Origin: Kiritimatiellia bacterium
Lineage (GTDB): Bacteria > Verrucomicrobiota > Kiritimatiellia > CAIVKH01
Direction: 5' to 3'
Assembly: GCA_027493775.1 (NCBI GenBank)
Contig: JAOSKE010000002.1
Coordinates: 186,001 to 250,000, forward strand
Length of the DNA: 64,000 bases
This document shows, piece by piece, positions 16,349 to 24,733 of the stretch; the first letter of the stretch is position 1; each line of letters starts with the position of its first letter. The position numbers were made by a program, and so were the translations under genes. The notes under the pieces are model-generated. The model ran no database searches and had not been told where the DNA came from. It saw nothing but the letters and a program-made list of their open reading frames with translations.

Positions 16349-17657
16349 ATGAGTATTCGTACACGTTTTGCGCCGAGCCCCAACCGGGCAGGTACACATC
16401 GGCAATCTAAGAGCTGCAATTTTCAACTGGCTGTTCACGCGCCACGAGGGTGGCGAGTTTTTACTTCGCATCGAAGACACCGACCGCGAACGCTCGACGC
16501 CGGAGGCCGTGCAGACTGTGCTGTCCGCCATGGAATGGCTGGGTCTGACGACCGATGGCGAGACGCTCTATCAATCTACGCGCCGCGAGGCTCATTTGGC
16601 AGCGGCGGAACAGCTGTTAAAGAGCGGCCATGCGTACAAACTCGACAAAGGCGGCACGGGCAAAGGTGAGGCCGTGCTTTTCAAAATGCCTGGCACGGAT
16701 ATGGCATTCCGCGACTTAATCAAGGGTGATCTCCACAAGGCAGCGGAGAACCTGCAAGATTTCGTGATCGTTCGGTCGGACGGCAACCCGGTCTTCCACC
16801 TCGCCAATGTGGTGGATGACATATATATGGGCATCACGCACATCATTCGCGGCGACGATCACGTTGAGAACACCTATCGCCACGTTGCGATGTTTCAAGC
16901 ACTCGGCGCGCCCGTGCCGCTCTATGCGCACTTGCCGATGATTGTGAACGCGCAGGGCAAGCCTTACTCGAAGCGCGATGGCGCGGCGTTTGTCGGCGAG
17001 TTCAAAGAAAATGGTTACGAAGCCGACGCGCTCTTCAACTACCTCGCTCTGCTCGGTTGGAGTCCGGGCGATGACCGCGAGGTGATGAGTCGCGAAGAAT
17101 TGACTGCGGCGTTCACGCTGGATCGCGTTCAATCAAGGGCCGCGCAATTCGATTTTAAAAAAGTTCGAATGGATGAATGCGGAGTACCTCAAAAACTTCC
17201 GGCAGACGTCTACCGCCAACGCTTCAAGCAGAAGCTTGAACAGGCCGGTCTTTGGTCTGCAGATTTCACCGAAGCCTATCTAAACGCTGTTTGCGAACTT
17301 ATGCGCGAACGGGTGAAAAATTGGTCGGAAGTCGCCCCGCAAGCAGGCTATTTCTTCACGGAACACTATCCGTTTGACGAAAAAGCGGTCCATAAGCGAC
17401 TGGCGAAAGAGGGTGTTCGGGAACTATTGGACGCATTGCGCGACGCATTTGCCGCTCTACCCTCTTTTGACGCGACCAGCACGGAAGCGGCTTTGCGCGC
17501 AGTGGCGGATGTGCGCGGAATCAATGCGGCGGAGCTTATCCATCCGCTGCGCGTCGCAGCGACCGGGCTGGCGGGTGGCCCAAGTTTATTTCATTTGCTC
17601 GATGTCCTGGGGCGGGATCGGGTCTTGGAGCGGTTGGGTCGGCCAATTCCAAGCTAA
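16349..17657 (+). CDS. gltX: Glutamate--tRNA ligase (one frame break near the start)
   Basis: A class I aminoacyl-tRNA synthetase charging tRNA-Glu. ATG 16349 gives MSIRTRFAPSP, the standard opening. The frame then breaks: the sequence has CCCCAACCGGG where CCCCACCGGG would keep SPTGQVHIGNLRAAIFNWLF. One extra A at 16382-16383 therefore separates the first 11 residues from the HIGH-like motif VHIG. From there the frame is open to 17657, with IEDTDRERS, the KMSKS-like PYSKRDGAA, and an anticodon-binding C-terminal region. Corrected length is 435 residues, a little shorter than the usual 460-490. The truncated frame from TTG 16368 would lack FAPSP, so a base error is likelier than a genuine new start. 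Confidence 0.9.
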
Positions 17658-17793
17658 CTCCCCGAAAGGCGTTCAGCGCCAGCTTCGCGCTCGTGTCGCG
17701 ATGGCATGGAAAAAGGTGGAGAGCGCCCTTGCAGTCCGGGCGCACGCCTGTATTCTAGCGCAATTTATCGCAGTTATTTCAGGAGAATAAACA

Positions 17794-18876
17794 ATGTCAC
17801 GTGTATTCAATTTCAGCGCCGGGCCGGCAACGTTGCCGGAGGCGGTCTTGCGCGAGGCACAGACGGATTTGGTGGATTACAAGGGCGCAGGGATGTCCAT
17901 CATGGAGATGAGCCATCGCGGCAAAGAGTATGACGCAGTTCACAACGAAGCGATTGCCAGCCTGAAGCGGCTGATGGGACTTGGGGATGATTACGCGATT
18001 ATCTTCCAAACCGGCGGCGCAAGTTCGCAGTTTGCGTTCGTCCCGATGAACCTCCTCGGTCCCGGCCAGACGGCGGACTACGTTCACGCTGGCGCATGGG
18101 GCGGCAAGGCGATCAAAGAGGCAAAAAACGTCGGCGCCGTCAACGTTGCGGCGGACACGAGCAAGGAAAAGCCGTCGCGGATGCCGAAGGACAGCGAGCT
18201 GAAGCTGACTCCCGGCGCAGCCTATCTGCACGTAACGACGAACGAAACGATCGAAGGCTCGCAGATGAAGAGCATTCCGAATGTGGACGCGCCGCTTGTT
18301 GCGGACATGTCGTCGGATATTCTCTCACGCCCGATGGATTTCACAAAGTTCGGACTGATTTATGCGGGCGCTCAGAAAAACATCGGCCCTTCGGGCGTGA
18401 CGCTGGTGGCGATTCGCAAGGATTTAGCCGAACGTGGGTCCGACAAAATTCCGGTGATCCTCCGTTACAAAACACACGTCGAACAGAATTCGCTCTACAA
18501 CACGCCGCCATGCTTCGGCATTTATATGATCGCACTGGTGACACGCTGGATTGACGCGCAGGGCGGATTGGCCGCACTCGCCAAAATCAACGTGGAAAAA
18601 GCGGCGTTGCTCTACTCTGCAATTGACGGTTCCGGCGGCTACTATCGTGGAACTGCCGCAGTTGAGGATCGCTCCGATATGAACGTCACCTATCGGCTGC
18701 CGAGCGAGGAGCTGGAGGCGAAATTTATCGCCGAAGCGGCGCGGCATGGTCTCAAGGGTTTGAAGGGACATCGCTCTGTTGGGGGCATTCGCGCCTCCAT
18801 TTACAACGCCTTCCCGCGCGCAGGCGTGGAAACGCTCGTTGCTTTTATGCGTGAGTTTCAGTCGAAGAACGGCTAG
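17794..18876 (+). CDS. serC: Phosphoserine aminotransferase
   Basis: A 360-residue class V PLP-dependent aminotransferase that converts 3-phosphohydroxypyruvate to phosphoserine in serine synthesis and also acts in pyridoxal phosphate synthesis. Typical blocks are VFNFSAGPATLPE at the N-terminus, EMSHRGKEYD, FQTGGASSQFAFVPMNLL, and the PLP lysine in GLIYAGAQKNIGPSGVTLV. The end is RASIYNAFPRAGVETLVAFM. Length matches E. coli SerC (362). AGGAG lies 8 bases before the ATG. It is followed by a tRNA gene 27 bases downstream. Confidence 0.96.
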   Translation: MSRVFNFSAGPATLPEAVLREAQTDLVDYKGAGMSIMEMSHRGKEYDAVHNEAIASLKRLMGLGDDYAIIFQTGGASSQFAFVPMNLLGPGQTADYVHAGAWGGKAIKEAKNVGAVNVAADTSKEKPSRMPKDSELKLTPGAAYLHVTTNETIEGSQMKSIPNVDAPLVADMSSDILSRPMDFTKFGLIYAGAQKNIGPSGVTLVAIRKDLAERGSDKIPVILRYKTHVEQNSLYNTPPCFGIYMIALVTRWIDAQGGLAALAKINVEKAALLYSAIDGSGGYYRGTAAVEDRSDMNVTYRLPSEELEAKFIAEAARHGLKGLKGHRSVGGIRASIYNAFPRAGVETLVAFMREFQSKNG

Positions 18877-18903
18877 GTTCTCCGTGCATGGAGAAACTCG
18901 AGC

Positions 18904-18980
18904 GCGCCCGTAGCTCAATTGGATAGAGTGTCGGCCTCCGAAGCCGAAGGTTGTGGGTTCGACCCCCGCCGGGCGCACCA
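18904..18980 (+). tRNA. tRNA-Arg (anticodon CCG)
   Basis: The 77-nt sequence folds as a tRNA. The acceptor stem is GCGCCCG (18904-18910) with CGGGCGC (18970-18976). The D arm is GCTC...GAGT. The anticodon stem is TCGGC/GCCGA around the loop CTCCGAA, giving anticodon CCG (reads CGG, Arg). The T arm contains GGTTCGACCC. A discriminator A and an encoded CCA (18978-18980) follow. Confidence 0.95.
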
Positions 18981-19068
18981 GTTTTCTCATTGCACATGCG
19001 CAGAAAGCGAGCTTCCGCCCATTGCGACAAAACGCGCTCACGAAGGTTTCAACTTTTTTAGGTGGTCT

Positions 19069-19413
19069 ATGCGTCACGTAGGGCTGACTGTTTTGCTGCT
19101 GGCGCTGAGCAACGTTTTTATGACGTTCGCGTGGTATGCACATCTGCGGAACCTGAGCGCAAAACCGTGGATGGTGGCGGTGCTCGCGAGCTGGGGCATC
19201 GCGTTTTTCGAATATATGCTGCAAGTTCCCGCGAACCGGATCGGCTACAACGTTCTCTCCCTCGGCCAACTTAAAATTATGCAGGAGATCATCGCCCTGA
19301 CGGTCTTCGTGCCATTTGCGATATACTACATGAAAGAACCGCTGAAACTTGATTACGTTTGGGCCGGATTCTGCCTGCTCGGCGCCGCGTACTTTATTTT
19401 CCGCAGCAGATAG
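19069..19413 (+). CDS. DUF486 small membrane protein (DMT-like)
   Basis: A 115-residue integral membrane protein of the DUF486 family. About four hydrophobic segments are visible: VGLTVLLLALSNVFMTFAWY, the WMVAVLASWGIAFFEYML block, EIIALTVFVPFAIYYM and YVWAGFCLLGAAYFIF. The motif VPANRIGY between segments 2 and 3 is typical of the family. AGGTGG lies just before ATG 19069. The size and fold resemble small multidrug-resistance-like or DMT half-transporters; the function is unknown. Confidence 0.85.
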   Translation: MRHVGLTVLLLALSNVFMTFAWYAHLRNLSAKPWMVAVLASWGIAFFEYMLQVPANRIGYNVLSLGQLKIMQEIIALTVFVPFAIYYMKEPLKLDYVWAGFCLLGAAYFIFRSR

Positions 19414-19475
19414 CCGATTCTTGTGTTTTGCGGCAATTCTGCTCTATTGAGCGACTTTCTCAGAAGGAGGGGTGC

Positions 19476-20132
19476 ATGCGCTTTATTAAAAATCTTACCG
19501 TCGCAGTTTTGTTGGGCGTCATGCCGTTGCTCGTTTCGTGCCTTGGCAGCAGCGGGGGCGGCGGCAACTCGTATGGCGATCATGATTTTGGCGACAACGA
19601 CAAGAACACGGTCGTCGCCCTCGGCGACAGCATCACGGCGGGATATGTCTGCGATAGCGAGACCGACTCTTTTCCGAATCGAATCGCCGGGATGACGGGA
19701 CTCAACGTGATCAACGCCGGCAAGAGCGCGGAACAATCCTCCAGCGCCGCCAGTCGAGCAGGTGGGTTGATGGACAAATACAAGCCCGGGTTCATCCTGA
19801 TTTTCACCGGACATAACGATGCAATCTTCGACCGCAGTACCGGCAGCGTAATCGGCAATATCCGCTCGATTATTCAGGCCGCACAAAACCGCAAAGTGGT
19901 TCCGATCGTCGCCACACTCGTCCCGATCGGCCCGCCTCGTCGCTTTGCAACCGGCCCCGCACGCAACTACAGCGCGGAAATCCGCAATCTAGCGAAAGAA
20001 ATGGGTGTGCCGTTGGTGGACATTGAGAAGGAATTCGGCGGCAACGCGGAATCGTTGCAGTGCGATGGTCTGCATCCCAATGACGAAGGCTCCGTTATTA
20101 TTGCCGCAGCATTTGCGGACAAACTCCCCTAA
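19476..20132 (+). CDS. SGNH/GDSL-family hydrolase lipoprotein
   Basis: A 218-residue lipoprotein. The signal ends in the lipobox LLVSC (Cys22), followed by a Gly/Ser-rich tether. The hydrolase core has block I VVALGDSITAGY (nucleophile Ser), block II Gly (VINAGKSAEQSSSAAS), block III FTGHNDAIF (Asn) and block V CDGLHPNDEG (Asp and His). The family comprises esterases, lipases and acetyl-carbohydrate esterases (TesA/arylesterase branch). A strong ribosome-binding site, AAGGAGGGG, precedes ATG 19476. Anchoring at the outer membrane suggests action on envelope or external acyl esters. Confidence 0.88.
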   Translation: MRFIKNLTVAVLLGVMPLLVSCLGSSGGGGNSYGDHDFGDNDKNTVVALGDSITAGYVCDSETDSFPNRIAGMTGLNVINAGKSAEQSSSAASRAGGLMDKYKPGFILIFTGHNDAIFDRSTGSVIGNIRSIIQAAQNRKVVPIVATLVPIGPPRRFATGPARNYSAEIRNLAKEMGVPLVDIEKEFGGNAESLQCDGLHPNDEGSVIIAAAFADKLP

Positions 20133-20157
20133 CCCAGCAACGACACGATATATCCTG

Positions 20158-20163
20158 TATAAT
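20158..20163 (+). promoter_or_regulatory. Possible -10 element (TATAAT) before the TPR gene
   Basis: A perfect TATAAT lies 41 bases before ATG 20205 in the 72-bp spacer after the SGNH gene, in the context CCTGTATAATCC. I see no good -35 at the expected distance, so this is a weak prediction. Confidence 0.35.
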
Positions 20164-20204
20164 CCTTGCCTTTAAGCCCGTTCTACCGATAAATAACCGC
20201 CCCT

Positions 20205-21029
20205 ATGAGTACGGAAAACAGCCCTAATACATCAGCCGAAAAACCCGCCAGCCACAACCCGCTTAAAGACCGGCGGCTCGAAGTCAGTGAAGTGCCGGAA
20301 GTCCTTGGCTTTTTGCGCGAAAACGGGGTTTCCATTCTGGTCGGCGCAGGCATTGCCGCCGCTGTTTTCCTCGGCTGGTCTGTCTATCGAAACCAACAAA
20401 TTTCGGGGCGGGAGCAGGCCTCTGCGCAAATTTTCTCCGCGCAAACCGCAGAGCAGGTGCAACAAGTTGTGAACGAGTTCCCCAAAACCCCGGCCGCTTC
20501 GCTGGGGCAGATTATGCTCGCAGGCCAAGCCTTCGATCAGGGGCAATACGAAGTGGCCCACAACCTCTTTGCTCAATTCATCGAGCAGCATCCGCAACAC
20601 GAGCTGCGCGACAACGCCGCGTTCGCCATCATTCAGTGCACCGAGGCATCGGGGCAATATGAAGAGGCGCTTAGCGATTACGAAGAGTTTATCGCGGAGC
20701 ATCCTGATCACTATCTCGCCTCATCCGCCTTATTTGGAAAAGCGCGCTGCCTGGAACTCTTGAACCGCTTTGAAGATGCGAAGACTGTCTATCAGAGCGT
20801 TGTTTCCGAACGCGAGGAGACCGATCCGTGGCGCGTTCGCGCAGAATCAGCGCTTTCCATACTCGAGCGCGATATGCGCGCTGTCGCGCGTGGAGAAAAG
20901 ATACAATTGATCCCGCAGAAAGCTGCTGCCTTCAGCTTCCCGGCGCTTCAGCAAACCGCTCCCATCGCCGCCCCGGTTATTGCGCCGGACGCTCCGGCTC
21001 CGACCGCTCCCGAAGAAGCAGCGCCCTAG
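20205..21029 (+). CDS. Membrane-anchored TPR protein (YfgM-like)
   Basis: A 274-residue protein with a short cytoplasmic N-terminus, one membrane segment (about 43-60, GVSILVGAGIAAAVFLGWSVY) and a TPR-type helical domain beyond it (about 90-220; for example FDQGQYEVAHNLFAQFIEQH and LLNRFEDAKTVYQSVV). The tail is rich in Ala and Pro. The layout resembles YfgM, a periplasmic TPR protein that works with the SecYEG/PpiD machinery. That role is an inference from architecture. Its 3' end overlaps the convergent CpXC gene by 53 bases. Confidence 0.75.
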   Translation: MSTENSPNTSAEKPASHNPLKDRRLEVSEVPEVLGFLRENGVSILVGAGIAAAVFLGWSVYRNQQISGREQASAQIFSAQTAEQVQQVVNEFPKTPAASLGQIMLAGQAFDQGQYEVAHNLFAQFIEQHPQHELRDNAAFAIIQCTEASGQYEEALSDYEEFIAEHPDHYLASSALFGKARCLELLNRFEDAKTVYQSVVSEREETDPWRVRAESALSILERDMRAVARGEKIQLIPQKAAAFSFPALQQTAPIAAPVIAPDAPAPTAPEEAAP

Positions 21030-21681
21030 CGCTGATATAGGGGCCGGGAAATAATTCGAGCAGATCGGCGGATTTTTCTCCGCTTTCAAACGTCTCGACA
21101 AGCGCAGTGTAGGCGTCGCGCGAGTACTGCAACATCGCCTCAAACTGGCGTGTCTGCGCATCCTGCACGACAAAGCACAAGTGTTCCGGCGTGGAATCCG
21201 TCGCATTGAACAACAACAACTTCTGCTCTGGCGCAATCCGCTCCGCATTCCGCGTGTAGAGCGAGTACTTGATATACTCGACAAGGCGTTCGTCCAGTTC
21301 AGCCTCAATCAAAAAAATTCGCTCGATCAATTCAACCCTGGTGAAGACCAAGTGCACCGTGGGCGCGTGAACATCGTCGGGGAGCAACCCGGACAAGTCG
21401 CGCAGCATCGAAACAAACTGCTCCTCGCCCAGCGCAAAGTTGTCCTCCGAAGTCGGCACCCAAAAAATCAGCAGCTTCCGTGTCGGGTCGCTATAGACTA
21501 GGTTTTTGTCCACGCGAAACGAGAAGCCACAGGCTACACAGGTAACCGAGTTCAGCTTGTTTTCCATCAACTGCGTACGCAGGGCTGGCTCGGCTTTCAC
21601 GTCAATCGCGTCATAAAGCGAGACGGTTTGTTCATGCCCGCACTTCGGACAACGGATCGGATAATCGGACTTTTGCGCCAT
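20977..21681 (-). CDS. CpXC-domain protein
   Basis: A 234-residue protein with the CpXC zinc-ribbon-like domain at its N-terminus. The first pair is IRCPKCGHEQTVSLYDAIDV and the second is VTCVACGFSFRVDKNLVYSD, about 45 residues apart. The remainder is mixed alpha/beta and moderately conserved (LLIFWVPTSEDNF, then ELIERIFLIEAELDE). The molecular role of CpXC proteins is unknown. I start at ATG 21681 (MAQKSDYPIRCPKC); a start at 21717 would add 12 residues. The gene converges on the TPR gene and overlaps it by 53 bases. Confidence 0.8.
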   Translation of the reverse strand: MAQKSDYPIRCPKCGHEQTVSLYDAIDVKAEPALRTQLMENKLNSVTCVACGFSFRVDKNLVYSDPTRKLLIFWVPTSEDNFALGEEQFVSMLRDLSGLLPDDVHAPTVHLVFTRVELIERIFLIEAELDERLVEYIKYSLYTRNAERIAPEQKLLLFNATDSTPEHLCFVVQDAQTRQFEAMLQYSRDAYTALVETFESGEKSADLLELFPGPYISARALLLRERSEPERPAQ

Positions 21682-21783
21682 GGGATGAAACGTAGCGGAG
21701 GGCTTCGGGGGCGTCAACCGCAGCGCCTAAATTGAGCGGTTCCACTTGAAAACAGGGCGGACGACCGGTAGCGTTTGCGGACT

Positions 21784-22602
21784 ATGAGCAAGACGATTTC
21801 TTTTTGGAAGATGCACGGGGCGGCCAATGACTTTCTCGTTATTGACGACCGCGAACGAACCTTTCCGGCGAATGACGAGGCGTGGCGCAGGGCTGTAATG
21901 GCACGGCGGACTGGCGTGGGGTCGGACGGCATCCTGCTGATTCAACCTTCAGACGCGGCAGATTTTCGAATGCGCTTTTTCAATCCCGACGGCGGCGAAG
22001 TGGATATGTGCGGCAACGGCGCCCGCTGTATTGCACGACTCGCCTTCGAACTCGGTATCGCTCAATCAACAATGCGCTTTGAAACCGGAGCGGGCATCGT
22101 TCGCGCAGAGGTATCCGGCGAAATTGTACGCCTCACGATGACCGAGCCGCACGACTGGCGACTTCGCCGATCTCTGAATATAGACGGCAAGACCTATGCC
22201 TACGATTTCGTCAATAGCGGCGTCCCGCACGTCGTGACGGTGGTGGATGATTTGAAGACGTTGGATGTGGATCGAATTGGCCGCGCCATTCGATATCACG
22301 CCGACTTTGCCCCAAAGGGAACGAACGCGAATTTTGTACAGATCACCGGCCCGAACTCCTTGTCGCTGCGCACATACGAGCGCGGAGTGGAAGGCGAAAC
22401 ACTCGCCTGTGGCACGGGGATTGTTGCAGCAGGGCTACTCGCAGGAAAAACCGGACGTGTACAGAAGCCCGTCCAAATCACGCCAGCCAGTGGCGATGTA
22501 TTGACGGTAGATTACCAGCTCACTGACGACGGAGCAACCGGCGTCACGCTCAAAGGCCCCGCAGTCCACGTATTCAAGGGTGTATTAGAATACAACGAGT
22601 AA
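21784..22602 (+). CDS. dapF: Diaminopimelate epimerase
   Basis: A 272-residue DapF, converting LL- to meso-diaminopimelate for lysine and peptidoglycan synthesis. Both catalytic cysteines are present: VDMCGNGARCIARL (about residue 76) and GETLACGTGIVAAGLLA (about residue 208). Other family marks are KMHGAANDFLVIDDR at the start, TGVGSDGILLI and NSGVPHVVTVVDDL. Length is normal. It begins about 100 bases from the divergent CpXC gene. A repeat-rich spacer follows. Confidence 0.96.
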   Translation: MSKTISFWKMHGAANDFLVIDDRERTFPANDEAWRRAVMARRTGVGSDGILLIQPSDAADFRMRFFNPDGGEVDMCGNGARCIARLAFELGIAQSTMRFETGAGIVRAEVSGEIVRLTMTEPHDWRLRRSLNIDGKTYAYDFVNSGVPHVVTVVDDLKTLDVDRIGRAIRYHADFAPKGTNANFVQITGPNSLSLRTYERGVEGETLACGTGIVAAGLLAGKTGRVQKPVQITPASGDVLTVDYQLTDDGATGVTLKGPAVHVFKGVLEYNE

Positions 22603-23057
22603 ATGGCGCATAACGCGGGGACGGGACGATATGAGGAGGGAGCCTCATCGCTGAATCGCTTATCGTCTTATGCACGTCGTGTGCTATGCAGTCCGGACAA
22701 AACTCACACGCAACAGAATTGGATTATTTCCCTTCAGTTGCGACCCCCACAACTCCTGCGGTGCGCCCGGCGGTCGCGCCCTACCTTCCACAACCCAATC
22801 GTGAACAACACAGCGAAATGCCGTTTGTGGTGGGGCCGGACCGCTGGGCCGGCCTGAACCTTTCGGAACAAACTCACACGCAACAGAATTGGATTATTTC
22901 CCTTCGGTTGCGACTCCCACAACTCCTGCGGCGCGCCTAGCAGTCGCGCCCTACCTTCCACAACCCAATCGTGAACAACAGTATCCCTATTCCCCTAATC
23001 CCTTGCGCACACTTCCGCGGTTTCTGCGGTTAATAAACCGTCACGCCATGCGCATTC
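22603..23057. repeat. Intergenic region with two 110-bp direct repeats
   Basis: No gene is supported. Two copies of a 110-bp sequence lie at 22701-22810 and 22871-22980, offset by 170 bases. They differ at about six positions, all transitions. Both run from AACTCACACGCAACAGAATT to CAACCCAATCGTGAACAACA and contain the core seen at 14.8 and 15.1 kb. The 60-base link between them (GGGGCCGGACCGCTGGGCC) recalls sequence near 15047. At about 23014-23036 CGCGGTTTCTGCGGTTAATA resembles, in reverse complement, the ACCGCAGAAAACGCGGA stretch at 43.9 kb. Confidence 0.8.
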
Positions 23058-23902
23058 TCAGCTTTTAGGTCTTTCCTCAGCCTTAACCTCATCCCAAACC
23101 GCATCAAGCGCGGCAAGAGATAGGTCGGCGGTGCTTTGACCGCGGTCACGAACACGCTTCTCTAACTCGTCGAAACGACGGATGAATTTGCGCGTGGTCT
23201 GTTCCAGTAATTCTTCCGGATTCTTTTTTTAGAAAGCGGCTGACGTTCACTGCGGCAAAGAGCAGGTCGCCGACTTCTGCGCGGGCTTCTTCTTCGTTTC
23301 CGGCGGCAAGCGCCTCTCGAATTTCGCCCAGCTCTTCTTCAAGTTTTGCGACCGCCCCTTCAATATTGTCCCAATCAAAGCCCACGCGCGCGGCGCGCTT
23401 TTGAACCAAATGTGCCCGGTGGAGTGCGGGGAGACTGCGTGGGACGCCGGCAAGTGTCGCGCGCGGCGTTTCTTCGCCTCGCTCCGTCTTTTTTAATCGC
23501 CTCCCAATTTTTCAGCACTTCTTCCGCGGTATCCGCCTTCACATTGCCGAAAACGTGCGGGTGACGACGAACGAGTTTATCGCCGATGGTCTTTGCGACA
23601 TCGTCGAATGTAAATGCGCCTTCTTCGGTGCAAACCTGCGCCTGAAACACCACTTGCAAGAGCAGGTCGCCCAATTCATCGCAGAGCTTCGCGCGGTCGC
23701 CGCTATCAATTGCATCGAGCACCTCGTGGCTCTCTTCGATGAGGTGGTCCTTGAGTGTGACGAGGGTCTGTTTGTGATCCCACGGACAGCCCGTGGGGCC
23801 GCGCAGGATGCGCATAATTTCGATGAGCCGCTGTACGGGCGGGCCTTCCGGCGCTTGATGCGCGGAGGCTGCGGACGGTTCAGACGGCGTCGAATCGGAC
23901 AT
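23058..23902 (-). CDS. mazG: Nucleoside triphosphate pyrophosphohydrolase MazG (two frame breaks)
   Basis: MazG hydrolyses (d)NTPs to monophosphates and pyrophosphate. The first half is clear: RLIEIMRILRGPTGCPWDHK, then LIEESHEVLDAI (metal-binding Glu pair) and LCDELGDLLLQVVFQAQ. The frame breaks at a T6 run (23489-23494, one too many), after which the expected ETPRATLAGVPRSLPALHRA follows in another frame. The second MazG half (AKLEEELGEIREAL, then EEARAEVGDLLFAAVNVSRFL) breaks at a T7 run (23224-23230, one too many) and then reads NPEELLEQTTRKFIRRFDEL on to TGA at 23058. Corrected length is 280 residues, as expected (E. coli 263). ATG 23902 is preferred to the TTG at 23908. Confidence 0.88.
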
Positions 23903-23914
23903 GGCCAAACTCGT

Positions 23915-24629
23915 TTAGCGAAGCGGCGGAATAAGATCGTTGAGCAACTCGACGGCGTTCACATCATCCCAACCATCCAGCACGCGGTCCGCGCCGCTGA
24001 AGTCGTGATGACCGGTGTAGGCATCGGGCACCGCAACAGCGCGCATTCCCACGGAGAGCGCAGATTTGCAGGCCGCATGGCTGCTGCCGAACGCGATACA
24101 AAAACGGGGAGTTTTGCCCAGATTTTTCACCGCCTTGAGCCACGCATCGGCACGAGGAAAAGATTTTTCCTCGTCGCTGAAAACAAAAAGCTGAATCTCG
24201 CGACACTCCAAACCTGCGGCGGCAAAAATTGTCTGCGCGATTTCTTCGGGAAGCCCCGTCAGCACGGCGGTCGGAATACCGCGCTGCGCGGCGGCTTTGA
24301 TGACTTTCTCCAGTCCGGCGCCCAACTGCGTATTCTTGGAAAAGTGTTCATGGAGCGCACGGTTCATTGCCGCGCTCAACTCTTCGCTGCCGCCATCCAG
24401 AGAGAGAAGTTCGGTCAACTGCGCCGCAAGCGTAACGACGGGACCCGGTGCAACGGAGGAATTGCGCGACATCCAGTTTCGCGCCGCGTCCGGCGAGGTG
24501 GCTGCGGGCGGCTTCAAACAATACGGCGCGCACGGGAAACGCAACGCCCTCTAATTCCACTAACAATGCGGCGGGAGGTTGGGTTGAGGCACGACTGGAC
24601 GAGGCTTTGGTTTCAATGGCTGTGGACAT
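23915..24629 (-). CDS. HAD-superfamily protein lacking the usual acidic residues (one frame break)
   Basis: A protein of about 237 residues with the layout of a beta-phosphoglucomutase-like HAD hydrolase but degraded motifs. Motif I reads LLVELEGVAFPVRAVLFEA, with Glu at both positions where Asp is normal. Motif II is PTAVLTGLPEE. The motif IV region reads CIAFGSSHAACKSALSVGM, without the paired acids, although the A-A-x-x-A-G-M-like cap signature survives. The frame shifts once at about 24455-24465 (CTCCGTTGC; dropping one C gives AQFLVAPGPVVTLAAQL). It starts at ATG 24629 and ends 12 bases before mazG's start, so the two are likely co-transcribed. It may be a non-catalytic HAD. Confidence 0.7.
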
Positions 24630-24733
24630 ACGTGTTGCGCTCCTTCTTAAATAAAAACAAGTTGGTCAGAATAGGAGGCAGGCGCCAGTCGGTCAAGAGC
24701 GCCATTTAAGAAAGCGGGGGCGTGATCGGACGG

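Noticed and set aside
18424-19269. A 281-codon minus-strand open frame across serC's end and the tRNA
   Set aside because: It overlaps serC, a tRNA and the DUF486 gene in antisense, so it cannot be a normal gene.
22701-22980. Possible CRISPR array
   Set aside because: Only two units of 110 bp with a 60-bp link and no cas genes; the same sequence is dispersed elsewhere, so it is an ordinary intergenic repeat.
23555-24709. A 384-codon plus-strand open frame
   Set aside because: It lies antisense to mazG and the HAD gene, both of which show family motifs on the other strand. Its composition (rich in Arg, His and Phe, no motif) is that of a shadow frame.
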